A stretch of 64,000 bases of DNA. It comes from Pseudaquidulcibacter saccharophilus (lineage in GTDB: Bacteria > Pseudomonadota > Alphaproteobacteria > Caulobacterales > Aquidulcibacteraceae). The DNA lies in contig NZ_JAHWUS010000002.1 in the NCBI RefSeq assembly GCF_019455445.1, positions 124,001 through 188,000 of the forward strand, in the 5' to 3' direction. The notes under the pieces were generated by a model. The model did not search any database. It had not been told where the DNA came from and saw only the letters and a list, made by a program, of their open reading frames with translations. Positions 54,443-63,750 of the stretch are shown piece after piece (positions within the stretch are counted from its first letter, which is position 1; every line of letters starts with the position of its first letter). The translations under genes were made by a program, and so were the position numbers.

Positions 54443-54807
54443 GACTACTCCCTAAAGTTTATAATATTTCATGATGAACGCGAAAATTATTATTGGTGGG
54501 TTTGCCAGAAATGTAAACATCACCATTTGGAATCAAATCAATTGGTCGATTAATTCGCAATCCAAAATAAATTATTGCAAATAATTATTTTATAAATAGG
54601 ATATGTTTTACGGCAAACAAAGTATAGTTAATCTTAAAAATTATATATTTAAAGACAAGAACATATATAATATAAAATATTGATTTTAATAATTATAATA
54701 TAATGTAAAATAGTTAATAATATTAACCTTTTTTACGGTTTGAATATTTACTTGAAAAAATCTCGCTGTTAATAAAACTGCAATCTTAACTTAACAGGGG
54801 GTTAATT
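54443..54807. other. 365-bp very AT-rich non-coding gap
   Basis: Between the divergent MltB paralogue and the membrane-channel gene. From about 54540 to 54730 it is almost entirely A and T, with ATTATT-GCA-AATAAT near 54570 and the perfect dyad GTTAAT-AAT-ATTAAC at 54713-54727. No open frame is convincing. It must hold both promoters. The AT block may bind nucleoid proteins. No DnaA-box cluster is seen. Confidence 0.5.
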
Positions 54808-56001
54808 ATGGATGGTGCATTACAAGGTGACGTGGTCACAAATGTAACGAATTTGGTCGTACAATGGGGGCCAAGAATTTTATCAGCATTGATTATTTTG
54901 GTTATCGCGCATTTGGTTGCAAAAGGCGTGAAATGGGGCTTGGCAAAAGCAATAAATGCTTTGCCAATCGCAAAAACAGCAAATGCAGGTGCTTCAATAG
55001 AGGCTTCGTTGGGAGCACGTTTGGGTGAAATCGGCTATTGGTTGGTTTATCTTGTTGGATTAATTGCGGTTCTTAACACGCTTGGTTTGTCAGAAGTTGT
55101 TGCGCCTTTGAATAATTTGGTTGCTGGTTTCTTTGCATTCTTGCCAAATGTTGTTGGGGCAGCGATTATTTTCTTCATTGGTTGGGTGGTTGCAATGGTT
55201 ACACGCCGTGTTATCGCATCAACCGTTGCGGCGTTTGATGTTGGTCCAATGGCACAAAAAATTGGTCTAAAAGACATTACTTCTGAAGGCCTTGCCAAAG
55301 CAGTAAGCCAAGTGGTTTTTGTTCTAATCATTATTCCTGTGGCAATTGCCGGCCTTCAGGCATTGAAAATTAGTGCGATTTCAGACCCTGCAGTTGCGGT
55401 TCTAAGCTCGATACTTGCGACATTGCCAAAATTGATTGGTGCATCACTAATTCTTGGCGTTTCATTCTTTATCGCACGTTGGGTTGGCGGTCTTATTGAA
55501 CAAACATTGCCAACAATCGGTTTTGATAATTCTGTTAAACAGCTTGGTTTGTTTGCTGATGCAGAGGAGGGTGAAAACCCTGCTACTAAAGCAGTTTCAT
55601 GGGTTGCAACGTTTGCAATCATGTTGTTTGCGGCAATTGAAGCTGCCAAAATGCTTGATTTCCAAGTTGGTGCGGTAATCATCACCCAGCTTTTGACTTT
55701 GGCAGGCAAAGTCTTGTTCGGCGGTATCATTATTGCGGCGGGTGCAATGATTGCGAATATTATTGCCAATGCGATTTCTCGTAGCGGCGGTGCAAGTGCA
55801 ACAACAGCTTCACAAATCGCTAAATGGGCAACTATCGTCCTTACAACAGCTATGGGTCTTCGCTTTATGGGCCTTGCAGACGACATCATTAATATGGCGT
55901 TTGGCATTATCCTTGGTGCGGCTGCGGTTGCTGCGGCAATTGCATTTGGCGTTGGCGGTCGTGATGCGGCTGGTAAATTGCTTGATAAGTGGCTTAAATA
56001 A
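54808..56001 (+). CDS. Conserved-TM-helix (CmpX-like) mechanosensitive-channel family protein
   Basis: 397 residues. At least three copies of the TM_helix repeat (AFFAFLPNVVGAAIIFFIGW, SILATLPKLIGASLILGVSF and the LTLAGKVLFGGIIIAAGAMI region) alternating with other membrane segments; about ten helices. The Gly-Gly-Arg-Asp-Ala-Ala (GGRDAAGKLLDKW) tail fits the family. CmpX-type proteins are annotated as mechanosensitive or stress-linked channels; ion selectivity is unknown. SD AGGGGG before the ATG; a terminator follows. Confidence 0.87.
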   Translation: MDGALQGDVVTNVTNLVVQWGPRILSALIILVIAHLVAKGVKWGLAKAINALPIAKTANAGASIEASLGARLGEIGYWLVYLVGLIAVLNTLGLSEVVAPLNNLVAGFFAFLPNVVGAAIIFFIGWVVAMVTRRVIASTVAAFDVGPMAQKIGLKDITSEGLAKAVSQVVFVLIIIPVAIAGLQALKISAISDPAVAVLSSILATLPKLIGASLILGVSFFIARWVGGLIEQTLPTIGFDNSVKQLGLFADAEEGENPATKAVSWVATFAIMLFAAIEAAKMLDFQVGAVIITQLLTLAGKVLFGGIIIAAGAMIANIIANAISRSGGASATTASQIAKWATIVLTTAMGLRFMGLADDIINMAFGIILGAAAVAAAIAFGVGGRDAAGKLLDKWLK

Positions 56002-56022
56002 TCATTTTCCAACTAAAAACCA

Positions 56023-56051
56023 AAAAGCGGGGGTTCGCCTCCGCTTTTTTT
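56023..56051 (+). terminator. Rho-independent terminator of the CmpX-like gene
   Basis: AAAAAGCGGGGG and CCTCCGCTTTTT arms around a TTCG loop with one mismatch, followed by a T run. Lies 22 bp after the stop. Confidence 0.85.
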
Positions 56052-56133
56052 ATGCTTATTTTACAAAAAAAGTGCCGCTACTGATTGACCACGAAATTCT
56101 ATCAGCTAAAAGACCCAAAATCGGAGTAATAAA

Positions 56134-57315
56134 TTGACCAACCAACCTAAATTTGCCCCAAAAAAGACGGGCGTTTTAGTGCTTGCCGACGGAACTGCTT
56201 TTTACGGACAGGGTTTTGGCGCAATCGGGGAAAATATCGGTGAAGTTTGCTTTAATACAGCAATTACCGGCTATCAGGAAATTCTGACAGATCCTTCTTA
56301 TAATAACCAAATAATCGCTTTTACTGCGCCGCATATCGGCAATGTCGGCACGAATGATGAAGATGAAGAGGCAAATTCAACGCCTGCTAAGTCTGGCGCA
56401 ATTGGCATGATTTGCCGCGCGCTTCCAACTGTGCCGTCAAATTGGCGCTCAACGCTTGATTTGCCTAATTGGTTACTAAAGCGTGGGATTGTTGGTCTTG
56501 CAGGAATTGATACGCGCGCAATAACCCATTTGATTCGCGAAAAGGGTATGCAGCATGGCGCAATCGCCCATAGCCCCGATGGCAAATTTGATATTGCCGC
56601 CTTGGCACAAAAAGCAAAGGAATGGTCTGGCCTTGAAGGTCTTGATCTTGCCAAAAAAGTTTCAACCGACAAAGAATATGATTTCGCTGAAAGCGCTTGG
56701 CATTGGAATGAGGGTGTAAAAGACCTTGCCAATCCAAAATATCATGTTGTTTTGATGGATTTTGGTGCCAAAGCGAATATTTTGCGCGATCTTGGTGAAA
56801 TTGGTGCCAAGGTTAGTGTTGTTAGCGCTGATGCAAGTTTTGACGATATTATGGCGCTTAAGCCAGATGGCGTAATGCTTTCTAATGGTCCTGGCGACCC
56901 TGCGGCAACTGGTGAATATGCGGTTGTTACAATCAAGAAACTTGTTGATGCGGGCGTGCCTATTTTTGGTATTTGTTTGGGGCACCAAATGCTTGGCTTG
57001 GCATTAGGCGGCAAAACCATAAAAATGAAACAAGGACACCATGGTGCAAATCACCCTGTAAAAGATTTGCAATCTGGAAAAGTTGAAATTGTTTCAATGA
57101 ATCATGGTTTTGCGGTTGATGGCGATAGCTTGCCTGAAAATGTTGTTGCAACCCATGTTTCACTTTTTGATGGTTCAAATTGCGGGATTTCAACGATTGG
57201 CGGCAAGGTGTTTTCTGTTCAATACCACCCAGAGGCGAGCCCAGGGCCAAAAGATTCGTTTTACCTATTCAAACAATTTGCCAAGAACATGGATTTACAC
57301 AAAGCGAACGTCTGA
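56134..57315 (+). CDS. carA: Carbamoyl-phosphate synthase small (glutaminase) subunit
   Basis: 393 residues. Releases ammonia from glutamine for carbamoyl phosphate synthesis by CarB (arginine and pyrimidine pathways). N-terminal CarA domain (LADGTAFYGQGFGAIG, NTAITGYQEILTDPSY), C-terminal class I glutamine amidotransferase with Cys281 in GICLGHQMLGLALGG and the His/Glu of QYHPEASPGP. TTG start 56134 with CGGAG seven bases upstream; no in-frame ATG is closer. carB is not adjacent. Confidence 0.94.
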   Translation: MTNQPKFAPKKTGVLVLADGTAFYGQGFGAIGENIGEVCFNTAITGYQEILTDPSYNNQIIAFTAPHIGNVGTNDEDEEANSTPAKSGAIGMICRALPTVPSNWRSTLDLPNWLLKRGIVGLAGIDTRAITHLIREKGMQHGAIAHSPDGKFDIAALAQKAKEWSGLEGLDLAKKVSTDKEYDFAESAWHWNEGVKDLANPKYHVVLMDFGAKANILRDLGEIGAKVSVVSADASFDDIMALKPDGVMLSNGPGDPAATGEYAVVTIKKLVDAGVPIFGICLGHQMLGLALGGKTIKMKQGHHGANHPVKDLQSGKVEIVSMNHGFAVDGDSLPENVVATHVSLFDGSNCGISTIGGKVFSVQYHPEASPGPKDSFYLFKQFAKNMDLHKANV

Positions 57316-57353
57316 TAGCTTGACATAGTTGCTAAAATAATCACTCTTGTACG

Positions 57354-58916
57354 ATGAATTCAATTAATCGTAGGCAAATTACAACTTTTATGGCGGCGGG
57401 GCTTATTAGTCCTTCTATACTATCTGCATGTTCTAAAAAGGTACCTGAAAAAGGCATTATGCGCATTGCATTACGCGGTGAGGCAGACAGCCTTGACCCC
57501 TTTAGGGCAGAGTTTGCGATTGCTGATCTTATATTCCCGCAATATCTTTTGCCACTGGTTGGTTTTGGCGATAATAGCACAACAATCCCATCGATTGCAT
57601 CATCATGGGAGGGCGTTGATAATTTCACGAGTTGGATTTTTACATTAAATCCAAATCTTAAATGGTCTGATGGTGCGCCATTAACTGCAAATGACGTTCT
57701 GCAAAGCTTTAGACGTGGTGCAAATTGGAAAACTGCATTTCCAGATGCGCCAGAGCTTTATTCAATAAAAGGCTATGAAGAAATAATAAAAAACAAAGGT
57801 AATCCAGAGGATATTGGCGTTAGCATTGTTGCACCTAATAAAATCAAGATTGACCTTGTTGCGCCCGAGGCACAATTTCCTGCACAATTGCGGGAGTTCT
57901 ATCCGATTCCGACCCATGTTTTTAATAAATATGGTGATGATTGGACCAAATTAGAAAATATTGTGGTTTCGGGGCCATATAAGCCTGTTATTTATAACCA
58001 AACGCGTATCAGGTTTGCCAAAAACCCAAATGGTGATTGGGCGTCATTGGGCTTTAACCCTAATCTTCCAAACATGATTGACGTTGATACAGTGCAAGAA
58101 TCTGCAACCCGTATAAGAATGTATCAGGCGGGTGATGTTGATTTATCACAAGATCCGGCATTGTTGCGTTATACCGATTTGAAAGAGAAATATGGTGACA
58201 AATTCCTACGGATGCCTGCACCACTTTTGATTTATATCTCTTTAAACACGAAGCGCCCACAGCTTCAGGATATGGATATAAGGCGTGCTTTGGGCATGGC
58301 GATTAATCGTGAGATTATTTCACATAATCTTTTGCGTGATGCGGTTCATCCTGCAAATCGTATGGTCCGTACAGAGCCGTTATTACCATTTGACCGTGAA
58401 GGTGCACGAAAAATTCTTGAGGCAAAGGGCTATAATGCCAATAATCCACTAAAACTTGATTTATTGGTTCCCAAGGATGACCGTGAACGTGCGGCGGTGC
58501 AAATTGTCAATTCCTGGAAACAAATTGGGGTTGAGGCGACAATTTCAAGCACTGATTCATCTGCAATATCGGCGCGTCTTAATGGGCATGATTTTGATGC
58601 CGCATTGGTGAAAATTGATAAAGGCCTAAAAACCGATCCGATTGATTTGATGGCAAGTTTTGCCAGCGGTGGAAACGCATATTCGCATCAATGGATTAAT
58701 CATGATTTTGATGCGGCGCTTAAAAAAGCGCGTTCAATTGCCGATGAAAAACAACGCCATGAGGCAGTTTTAGCGGCAGAAAAATATATTATTGATGAGG
58801 CGCCAATCTTGCCGATTTGGTTTGGTGATTCCGCATGGCTTATTTCTGACAGAATAAAAGGTGGTCGCAAAGGCATCCCACCGGTTATTTGGCCAACATT
58901 GGAATTAAAAAGTTAG
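57354..58916 (+). CDS. Peptide/oligopeptide ABC-transporter substrate-binding lipoprotein (family 5)
   Basis: 520 residues. Lipobox LSAC with Cys26, anchoring it at the inner membrane or outer membrane in the periplasm. SBP_bac_5 fold: RGEADSLDPFRAEFAIADL at the start, IASSWEGVDNFTSWIFTLNPN, SDGAPLTANDVLQSF, and DMDIRRALGMAINREII near 300, as in DppA/OppA. Peptide-like ligand is the default for the family. No permease or ATPase is adjacent. ATG 57354 lacks a strong SD. Confidence 0.92.
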   Translation: MNSINRRQITTFMAAGLISPSILSACSKKVPEKGIMRIALRGEADSLDPFRAEFAIADLIFPQYLLPLVGFGDNSTTIPSIASSWEGVDNFTSWIFTLNPNLKWSDGAPLTANDVLQSFRRGANWKTAFPDAPELYSIKGYEEIIKNKGNPEDIGVSIVAPNKIKIDLVAPEAQFPAQLREFYPIPTHVFNKYGDDWTKLENIVVSGPYKPVIYNQTRIRFAKNPNGDWASLGFNPNLPNMIDVDTVQESATRIRMYQAGDVDLSQDPALLRYTDLKEKYGDKFLRMPAPLLIYISLNTKRPQLQDMDIRRALGMAINREIISHNLLRDAVHPANRMVRTEPLLPFDREGARKILEAKGYNANNPLKLDLLVPKDDRERAAVQIVNSWKQIGVEATISSTDSSAISARLNGHDFDAALVKIDKGLKTDPIDLMASFASGGNAYSHQWINHDFDAALKKARSIADEKQRHEAVLAAEKYIIDEAPILPIWFGDSAWLISDRIKGGRKGIPPVIWPTLELKS

Positions 58917-58921
58917 AGAAT

Positions 58922-58992
58922 TTCGGTAAGACGAAGACCAAACAATGTATGAGGTAGGAAAAGTTTTTGACTTTTCCGTAAGCCGAAGACCA
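58922..58992. repeat. Two 19-bp direct repeats flanking an 8-bp dyad
   Basis: TTCGGTAAGACGAAGACCA (58922-58940) returns at 58974-58992 with two mismatches. Between them GGAAAAGT-TTTTG-ACTTTTCC (about 58958-58977) is a perfect inverted repeat that overlaps the second copy. It sits between the 3' ends of the convergent peptide-binding and OmpA-family genes, so it may be a bidirectional terminator that was partly duplicated. Confidence 0.5.
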
Positions 58993-59015
58993 GAAAAAAA
59001 GAAAAACTGCCGTCA

Positions 59016-59819
59016 CTATTCCGGTTTTTCTTGTACCTTGAACTCGATACGGCGGTTTTTCGCATCGGCTTCTGGGGTGTCGCTTTTATCAAGCGGTATG
59101 CTTTCCCCATAGCCTTTTATTTTTAATTCAGTGGCGTTGACACCTTTGCCGATTATATAGTCGGCAACCGCCTGTGCACGGCGTTCTGATAATGCCTGAT
59201 TTGCACCAGCATCGCCTTTGGTATCAGTATGCCCGCCAACCTCTACAACATAACCAACGCATTTAATTGCGACATTGGAAAGCCCATCAAGCAATGGTTT
59301 TGAATCATCGGAAATCATTGCGCTGCCTGAATTGAAATTTATTACGCGCCCATCAAGCAATGTATTATAGGCACTTTGGCAGGCTTCTTTTTCGGGCTTA
59401 TTGCCCAAGGTTGAAGTTGCATCAGGAATTTCAGCGACTTCTTGTCCATTGATTGTAATTTGGTTTTCAAAAGCTAGAATGTCAGATTTGCCATCAAGTT
59501 TCTTCTCTGAAATTGCTTGCAAAATTGCATTTTGGGCGGTTTCAAAAGCTGAAATTCGGGTTGAAGCATCCTTGGCATCACCCTTTATTGCCAAAACGCC
59601 TTTTTCGAAAGTTGCGTGCGCAAAAGTAAAGCCGGATGACATAAGTTTATTGGTTGCGATTTTTGCCCAATCATTTGTTTCTTCGGCTTTTATGATTGGT
59701 TTTTCTTTTTTAATGCTTGTGCCGATACACAAACCAACCGTCGCAACCCCCATAATTGATGCAAGACCAACAACGCCAATTGCAATTGCTTTACGTTTTT
59801 TGCTTTTTACATCGCTCAT
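59016..59819 (-). CDS. OmpA-family protein with N-terminal membrane anchor
   Basis: 267 residues. A lysine-rich start and one hydrophobic helix (about 12-32, AIAIGVVGLASIMGVATVGL) anchor it, with no cleavage site. A BON-like or helical middle part (EKGVLAIKGDAKDAS, then ETAQNAILQAI) is followed by an OmpA_C peptidoglycan-binding domain: INFNSGSAMISDDS, VEVGGHTDTKGDAGANQALSERRAQAV and IKGYGESIP. Binds the cell wall from the inner membrane, in the style of PG-linking or motor-associated proteins (MotB-like C-terminal domain, but the MotB TM Asp is not seen). Start ATG 59819; the frame extends 24 codons up. Confidence 0.88.
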   Translation of the reverse strand: MSDVKSKKRKAIAIGVVGLASIMGVATVGLCIGTSIKKEKPIIKAEETNDWAKIATNKLMSSGFTFAHATFEKGVLAIKGDAKDASTRISAFETAQNAILQAISEKKLDGKSDILAFENQITINGQEVAEIPDATSTLGNKPEKEACQSAYNTLLDGRVINFNSGSAMISDDSKPLLDGLSNVAIKCVGYVVEVGGHTDTKGDAGANQALSERRAQAVADYIIGKGVNATELKIKGYGESIPLDKSDTPEADAKNRRIEFKVQEKPE

Positions 59820-60062
59820 AATATTGCCATTCTTTATTGTTTTTGCGTTTACGAGATGTCTGGCTTTATTAGGAATCTTTCGAATTTCCAACCTGAATTT
59901 TATTATTTATCAGTAAAAAGGCAATATTCAGCCCAAATTAATGCACTTAATAAAAAAAATGTGTATAGGCGGGTTCAAATTTTTACTTTTTGTGGCTAGA
60001 GCATTTTGTAAAAAAGTGACGCAAATCTGTGTCGCAAATTATTTTGGAAAATAGGAAAAACA

Positions 60063-61541
60063 ATGGACGACAAAAAAGATATTATCCGCCCGATTGCGCG
60101 TAATCCGCGTGGTTTTAGCGATTTTCGCGGGGCTGGTCTTTTGCATCGTCATGAGGTTGTTTCAAAAATTCTTGGCGCTTATCAAAAATCTGGTTTTGAA
60201 TATCTTGAAACTCCGGCGTTTGAATACGCCGATTGTTTAGGTAAGTTTTTGCCAGATTCTGATCGCCCTAATGAAGGCGTGTTCGCGCTTTTGGATGATG
60301 ACGAGCAATGGATGGCATTGCGTTATGACCTAACTGCACCATTGGCGCGCTTTGTGGCACAAAATTTTGATGCCTTGCCAAAGCCATTCCGCCGTTGTGC
60401 TGCTGGTCCTGTATGGCGCAACGAAAAGCCTGGCCCTGGTCGCTTCCGTGAGTTTTGGCAATGTGACGCCGATATAATTGGTTCACCAAGACCAGAAGCT
60501 GATGCCGAAATTATTGCAACACTTTCAAATGGTCTTGCTGCCACCGGTATTGATAAATCAAAATTCGTGGTCAAGGTTTCAAATCGCAAATTACTTGATG
60601 GTTTGTTGGGTGATATTGGTGTTGATCCTGCTGATACTTTCAAAAAGCTTACAATTTTGCGCGCGGTCGATAAATTAGATCGCCTTGGTGAAGAGGGGGT
60701 TGCCCTTCTGCTTGGCGCAGGGCGCAAAGATGCCTCTGGTGACTTTACCAAAGGGGCAGGGCTTGATGAAAAATCAATCGCCAAAGTAATTGCCTTTACC
60801 CAAACCAAACGCGAAACCCGCCAAGCATCACTTGATGCATTGTCAAATGTTATCGGCAATACCGAAATTGGTAATGAAGGTCTTGAAGAGCTATCAAAAA
60901 TCTCTCTAACTCTTGCGGCACTTGGTCTTGATGAGGCATCTGCCGAATTTGATCCCGCAATTGTTCGTGGTCTTGAATATTATACTGGTACAGTGTTTGA
61001 AGCCGAATTCCTTGGCGAAACCATTGATGAAAAAGGTAATCCGGTTCGGTTTGGTTCGGTAGGTTCTGGTGGGCGTTATGACGATCTTGTTATGCGCTTC
61101 AAGGGGGAGCGGGTTCCAGCAACGGGATGTTCAATTGGGGTTTCGCGCCTTTTGGCGGCGCTTTCACTTTCTGAAAGCGAAAAACCGGCTGAAACTGGCC
61201 CCGTGGTTATTCTGGCGATGGATAATGACCAAATCGCAGGATATTTCCAAATGGCACAAGAACTGCGTAATGCAGGCATTTCCGCCGAGGTTTATCTTGG
61301 AACTTCTGGCATGAAGGCGCAAATGAAATATGCCGACCGTCGCAATGCGCCATTGGTAATTATGGAAGGCTCAAATGAGCGTGCAGAAGGTATTGTAACC
61401 ATCAAAGATTTGGCACTCGGTGCAAAACTTGCGACACAAATTTCAGATAATGAAGAATGGCGTAAAGGCCGCCCTGCGCAATCAGTGGTTAATCGTAGCG
61501 ATCTTGCTGCCGAAGTTAAAAAGTTATTGTCCGATGATTGA
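60063..61541 (+). CDS. hisS: Histidine--tRNA ligase
   Basis: 492 residues. Class II synthetase charging tRNA-His. HisRS motifs: RNPRGFSDF at the start, YDLTAPLARFVAQ, motif 2 GPVWRNEKPGPGRFREFWQC, histidine-A motif RGLEYYTGTVFEA, motif 3 region GSGGRYDDLVMRF, and a C-terminal anticodon-binding domain (PVVILAMDNDQIAGYFQMA). Alphaproteobacterial HisRS is of this longer type. Its stop overlaps the hisZ start by 8 bases. Confidence 0.96.
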   Translation: MDDKKDIIRPIARNPRGFSDFRGAGLLHRHEVVSKILGAYQKSGFEYLETPAFEYADCLGKFLPDSDRPNEGVFALLDDDEQWMALRYDLTAPLARFVAQNFDALPKPFRRCAAGPVWRNEKPGPGRFREFWQCDADIIGSPRPEADAEIIATLSNGLAATGIDKSKFVVKVSNRKLLDGLLGDIGVDPADTFKKLTILRAVDKLDRLGEEGVALLLGAGRKDASGDFTKGAGLDEKSIAKVIAFTQTKRETRQASLDALSNVIGNTEIGNEGLEELSKISLTLAALGLDEASAEFDPAIVRGLEYYTGTVFEAEFLGETIDEKGNPVRFGSVGSGGRYDDLVMRFKGERVPATGCSIGVSRLLAALSLSESEKPAETGPVVILAMDNDQIAGYFQMAQELRNAGISAEVYLGTSGMKAQMKYADRRNAPLVIMEGSNERAEGIVTIKDLALGAKLATQISDNEEWRKGRPAQSVVNRSDLAAEVKKLLSDD

Positions 61542-62640
61542 TATTCAACAAAGCGTAAAAATTAAAAACACCCTTGCCCAAAATGGCGGTGAATGGGTTG
61601 ATTTGCCATTGCTTTTGCCGTCTTCAACCGTGCTTGAATTAGCGGGCGAGGGGTTAAGGCCACGCCTATATTTCGCCAATTCACCAGATGGCGAAGAATT
61701 ATGCTTACGGGCGGATTTGACAATCCCTGCGGCAGTGACTTTTATTGAAAGTGGTGCAAAGCAGGCGATTTATTTATGCTCTGGCAAGGTGTTTCGCGCG
61801 CAAAAGGAAAACGGCGTAAATCCTGAATTCCGCCAAATGGGTATCGAAAGATATGGCGATAGCGACAAGCAAATCGCAGACTTTGAAGTTTTTTCATCAA
61901 TCTACAAAACCTGCAAAACCATTGGTTTGAATGGTGGGCGTCTTATTTTATCTGATGGTGGGTTGGTTGAAAGAATTCTTAAAACTGCAAATCTTCCTGC
62001 CGTTTGGCGTGAATATTTTATGCCACAGGCCAATGTTGTTTCCGAGCTTTTGAAACGAATTAATTTGGCAACAATTCCAAATACAGATGCGCCGACCGCG
62101 ATTGAAAAGTCTTTATTGGCAATTCAAAACGACCAAGAAGCGGCAAATCTTGTCGAAGAAATACTTGATATTTCTAAATTAAAACAAGGTCTTGCGCGCG
62201 ACACGTTGGATATTGCCAAGCGCCTTCGGCAAAAAGCGAAACGCCAAACCGCAGAGCCATTATCAAAAGAAATTGCCAATATTTTGCAAGAGGTTTTGCA
62301 ATTAAAAGGCACGCCAAGCACGGTTTTTGAAAAAGTGCAGTCTTTGGGCAAATCAATCGGTGTTGATTTTACCGACTGGGCCAAGGAATGGGATTTAAAA
62401 ATACAAAAAATTCAAACTGTTATTGATGCAGACTGTGAAGTTATTTTCGATGTCGCAATGCCAAAACGTTTTGAATATTATGATGGTATTCGTTTTGAGA
62501 TTTTCACCAAAGATAGCGATAAATCATTGGCAAGTGGTGGGCGTTATGATGGCTTGATTGCCGAGCTTACTAAGGGTGAAAAGAATATTTCTGCGGTTGG
62601 TGCGGTAATTCGACCAGAAGTAATTTTAGGGGGCAAATAA
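61534..62640 (+). CDS. hisZ: ATP phosphoribosyltransferase regulatory subunit HisZ
   Basis: 368 residues. Paralogue of the HisRS catalytic core that lacks charging activity and, with HisG, forms the hetero-octameric first enzyme of histidine synthesis. HisRS-like blocks remain (LRPRLYFANSPDGEELCLRADLT, NPEFRQMGIERYG, FDVAMPKRFEYYDGIRFEIF, SLASGGRYDGLIAELT). No anticodon domain. Start ATG 61534 (overlapping hisS) rather than the upstream frame. Stop shares a base with hisG (TAATG). Confidence 0.94.
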   Translation: MIDIQQSVKIKNTLAQNGGEWVDLPLLLPSSTVLELAGEGLRPRLYFANSPDGEELCLRADLTIPAAVTFIESGAKQAIYLCSGKVFRAQKENGVNPEFRQMGIERYGDSDKQIADFEVFSSIYKTCKTIGLNGGRLILSDGGLVERILKTANLPAVWREYFMPQANVVSELLKRINLATIPNTDAPTAIEKSLLAIQNDQEAANLVEEILDISKLKQGLARDTLDIAKRLRQKAKRQTAEPLSKEIANILQEVLQLKGTPSTVFEKVQSLGKSIGVDFTDWAKEWDLKIQKIQTVIDADCEVIFDVAMPKRFEYYDGIRFEIFTKDSDKSLASGGRYDGLIAELTKGEKNISAVGAVIRPEVILGGK

Positions 62641-63338
62641 TGGCGGGTGATGAAATCATTTTTGGTTTGCCTTCTAAAGGTCGCCTAAAAGAACAATGTG
62701 AAGCGTGGCTTGTAAAGCGCGGGCTTTTCCTAAAGCAAACCGGTGGTGAGCGCGGTTATGCCGCCCATTTTGACGGTGAGCCGATGGTTGAAGTTCGCCT
62801 TATGTCATCTTCTGAAATCTCTAAATCATTGCTTGCGGGTGAAATGCACCTTGGGATTACTGGCGAAGATTTAATCCGTGAACAAAGCCCAAAATCAGAT
62901 GAACAAGTAGAGTTTGTTCACAAACTTGGCTTTGGTCGCGCCGACGTGGTGGTTGCTGTTCCCGATGGTTGGATTGATGTTTCAACGATGGGCGACCTTG
63001 CCGAGGTTGCAAGCGATATACGCCGTACAAGCGGAAAGCGTATGCGTATTGCCACCAAATTTGCCCGCCTTACGACCGAATTTTTTGAAAAATGTGGTGT
63101 GTTGGATTACCGCATTGTTTATTCTGGTTCGGCAACCGAGGGGGCGCCGGCAAATGGCATTGCCGAGGCAATTGTTGATATTACCACATCGGGCGCAACA
63201 TTAATTGCCAATAATCTTAAAATCATTGATGACGGTTTGATTTTATCGTCACAAGCCTGTTTGATAAAATCACGAACTGCAATACTATCTCCCAAGCAAT
63301 CCGCTTTAATGAATGAATTAACACGGAAATTTGGATAA
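62640..63338 (+). CDS. hisG: ATP phosphoribosyltransferase, short form
   Basis: 232 residues, the HisZ-dependent short form that lacks the C-terminal regulatory domain of long HisG. Commits ATP and PRPP to histidine synthesis. IFGLPSKGRLKEQ at the N-terminus, LGITGEDLIREQ and ATKFARLTTEFFEKCG, with the PRPP-binding AEAIVDITTSGATL. Presence of hisZ immediately upstream fits. Other his genes are not in the window. Confidence 0.95.
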   Translation: MAGDEIIFGLPSKGRLKEQCEAWLVKRGLFLKQTGGERGYAAHFDGEPMVEVRLMSSSEISKSLLAGEMHLGITGEDLIREQSPKSDEQVEFVHKLGFGRADVVVAVPDGWIDVSTMGDLAEVASDIRRTSGKRMRIATKFARLTTEFFEKCGVLDYRIVYSGSATEGAPANGIAEAIVDITTSGATLIANNLKIIDDGLILSSQACLIKSRTAILSPKQSALMNELTRKFG

Positions 63339-63413
63339 TTTTCTTGCACATTTTGTAATATTTGTCACAATGCAAATAAAAGTTTTGGTTGCTTTGAACC
63401 CTAAGGGATGAAA

Positions 63414-63749
63414 ATGTCCGATATTGCCCATTCTTCTGAAGACTTAAAAAGTGCGGTGTTTCGATTTGATAAATCGCTTACCAATCTTGAACATTGTTTA
63501 GGGCAGGCGGTTGCCAAAATTGCCGAACTTGGGCGATCAACTGGTTATGCTGATGCCAAGGCCGAAGTTGCACTGGCTTCAATTAATCAGGCTTCAATTA
63601 ATCAATCATCGCTTGATGATGAGCTTGTTTCAAAAGAGCTTGAAATTGCCAAGGCACGTGAGCACGAACTTGAAGAGGCCGTCAAACACGCCCGTACCGC
63701 CCTTAATGAAGCTATTGAAGATATTAGAACCGTTTTAGGACCAGTTTAA
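63414..63749 (+). CDS. DUF4164-like coiled-coil protein upstream of zapA
   Basis: 111 residues. Predicted coiled coil over most of the length: regular hydrophobic heptads in SLTNLEHCLGQAVAKIAEL and DDELVSKELEIAKAREHELE. No signal peptide. A gene of this kind precedes zapA in other alphaproteobacteria, which suggests a role near the division machinery (context inference). ATG 63414 is used since AAGGG lies six bases upstream; the earlier ATG 63408 abuts the SD. A 12-bp near-repeat (GCTTCAATTAATCA) encodes QASINQAS/INQSS. Confidence 0.78.
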   Translation: MSDIAHSSEDLKSAVFRFDKSLTNLEHCLGQAVAKIAELGRSTGYADAKAEVALASINQASINQSSLDDELVSKELEIAKAREHELEEAVKHARTALNEAIEDIRTVLGPV

Positions 63750-63750
63750 A

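Noticed and set aside
54443-54807. Possible replication origin
   Set aside because: The region is AT-rich, but I see no cluster of DnaA boxes and no typical oriC neighbours (dnaA, hemE, parAB).
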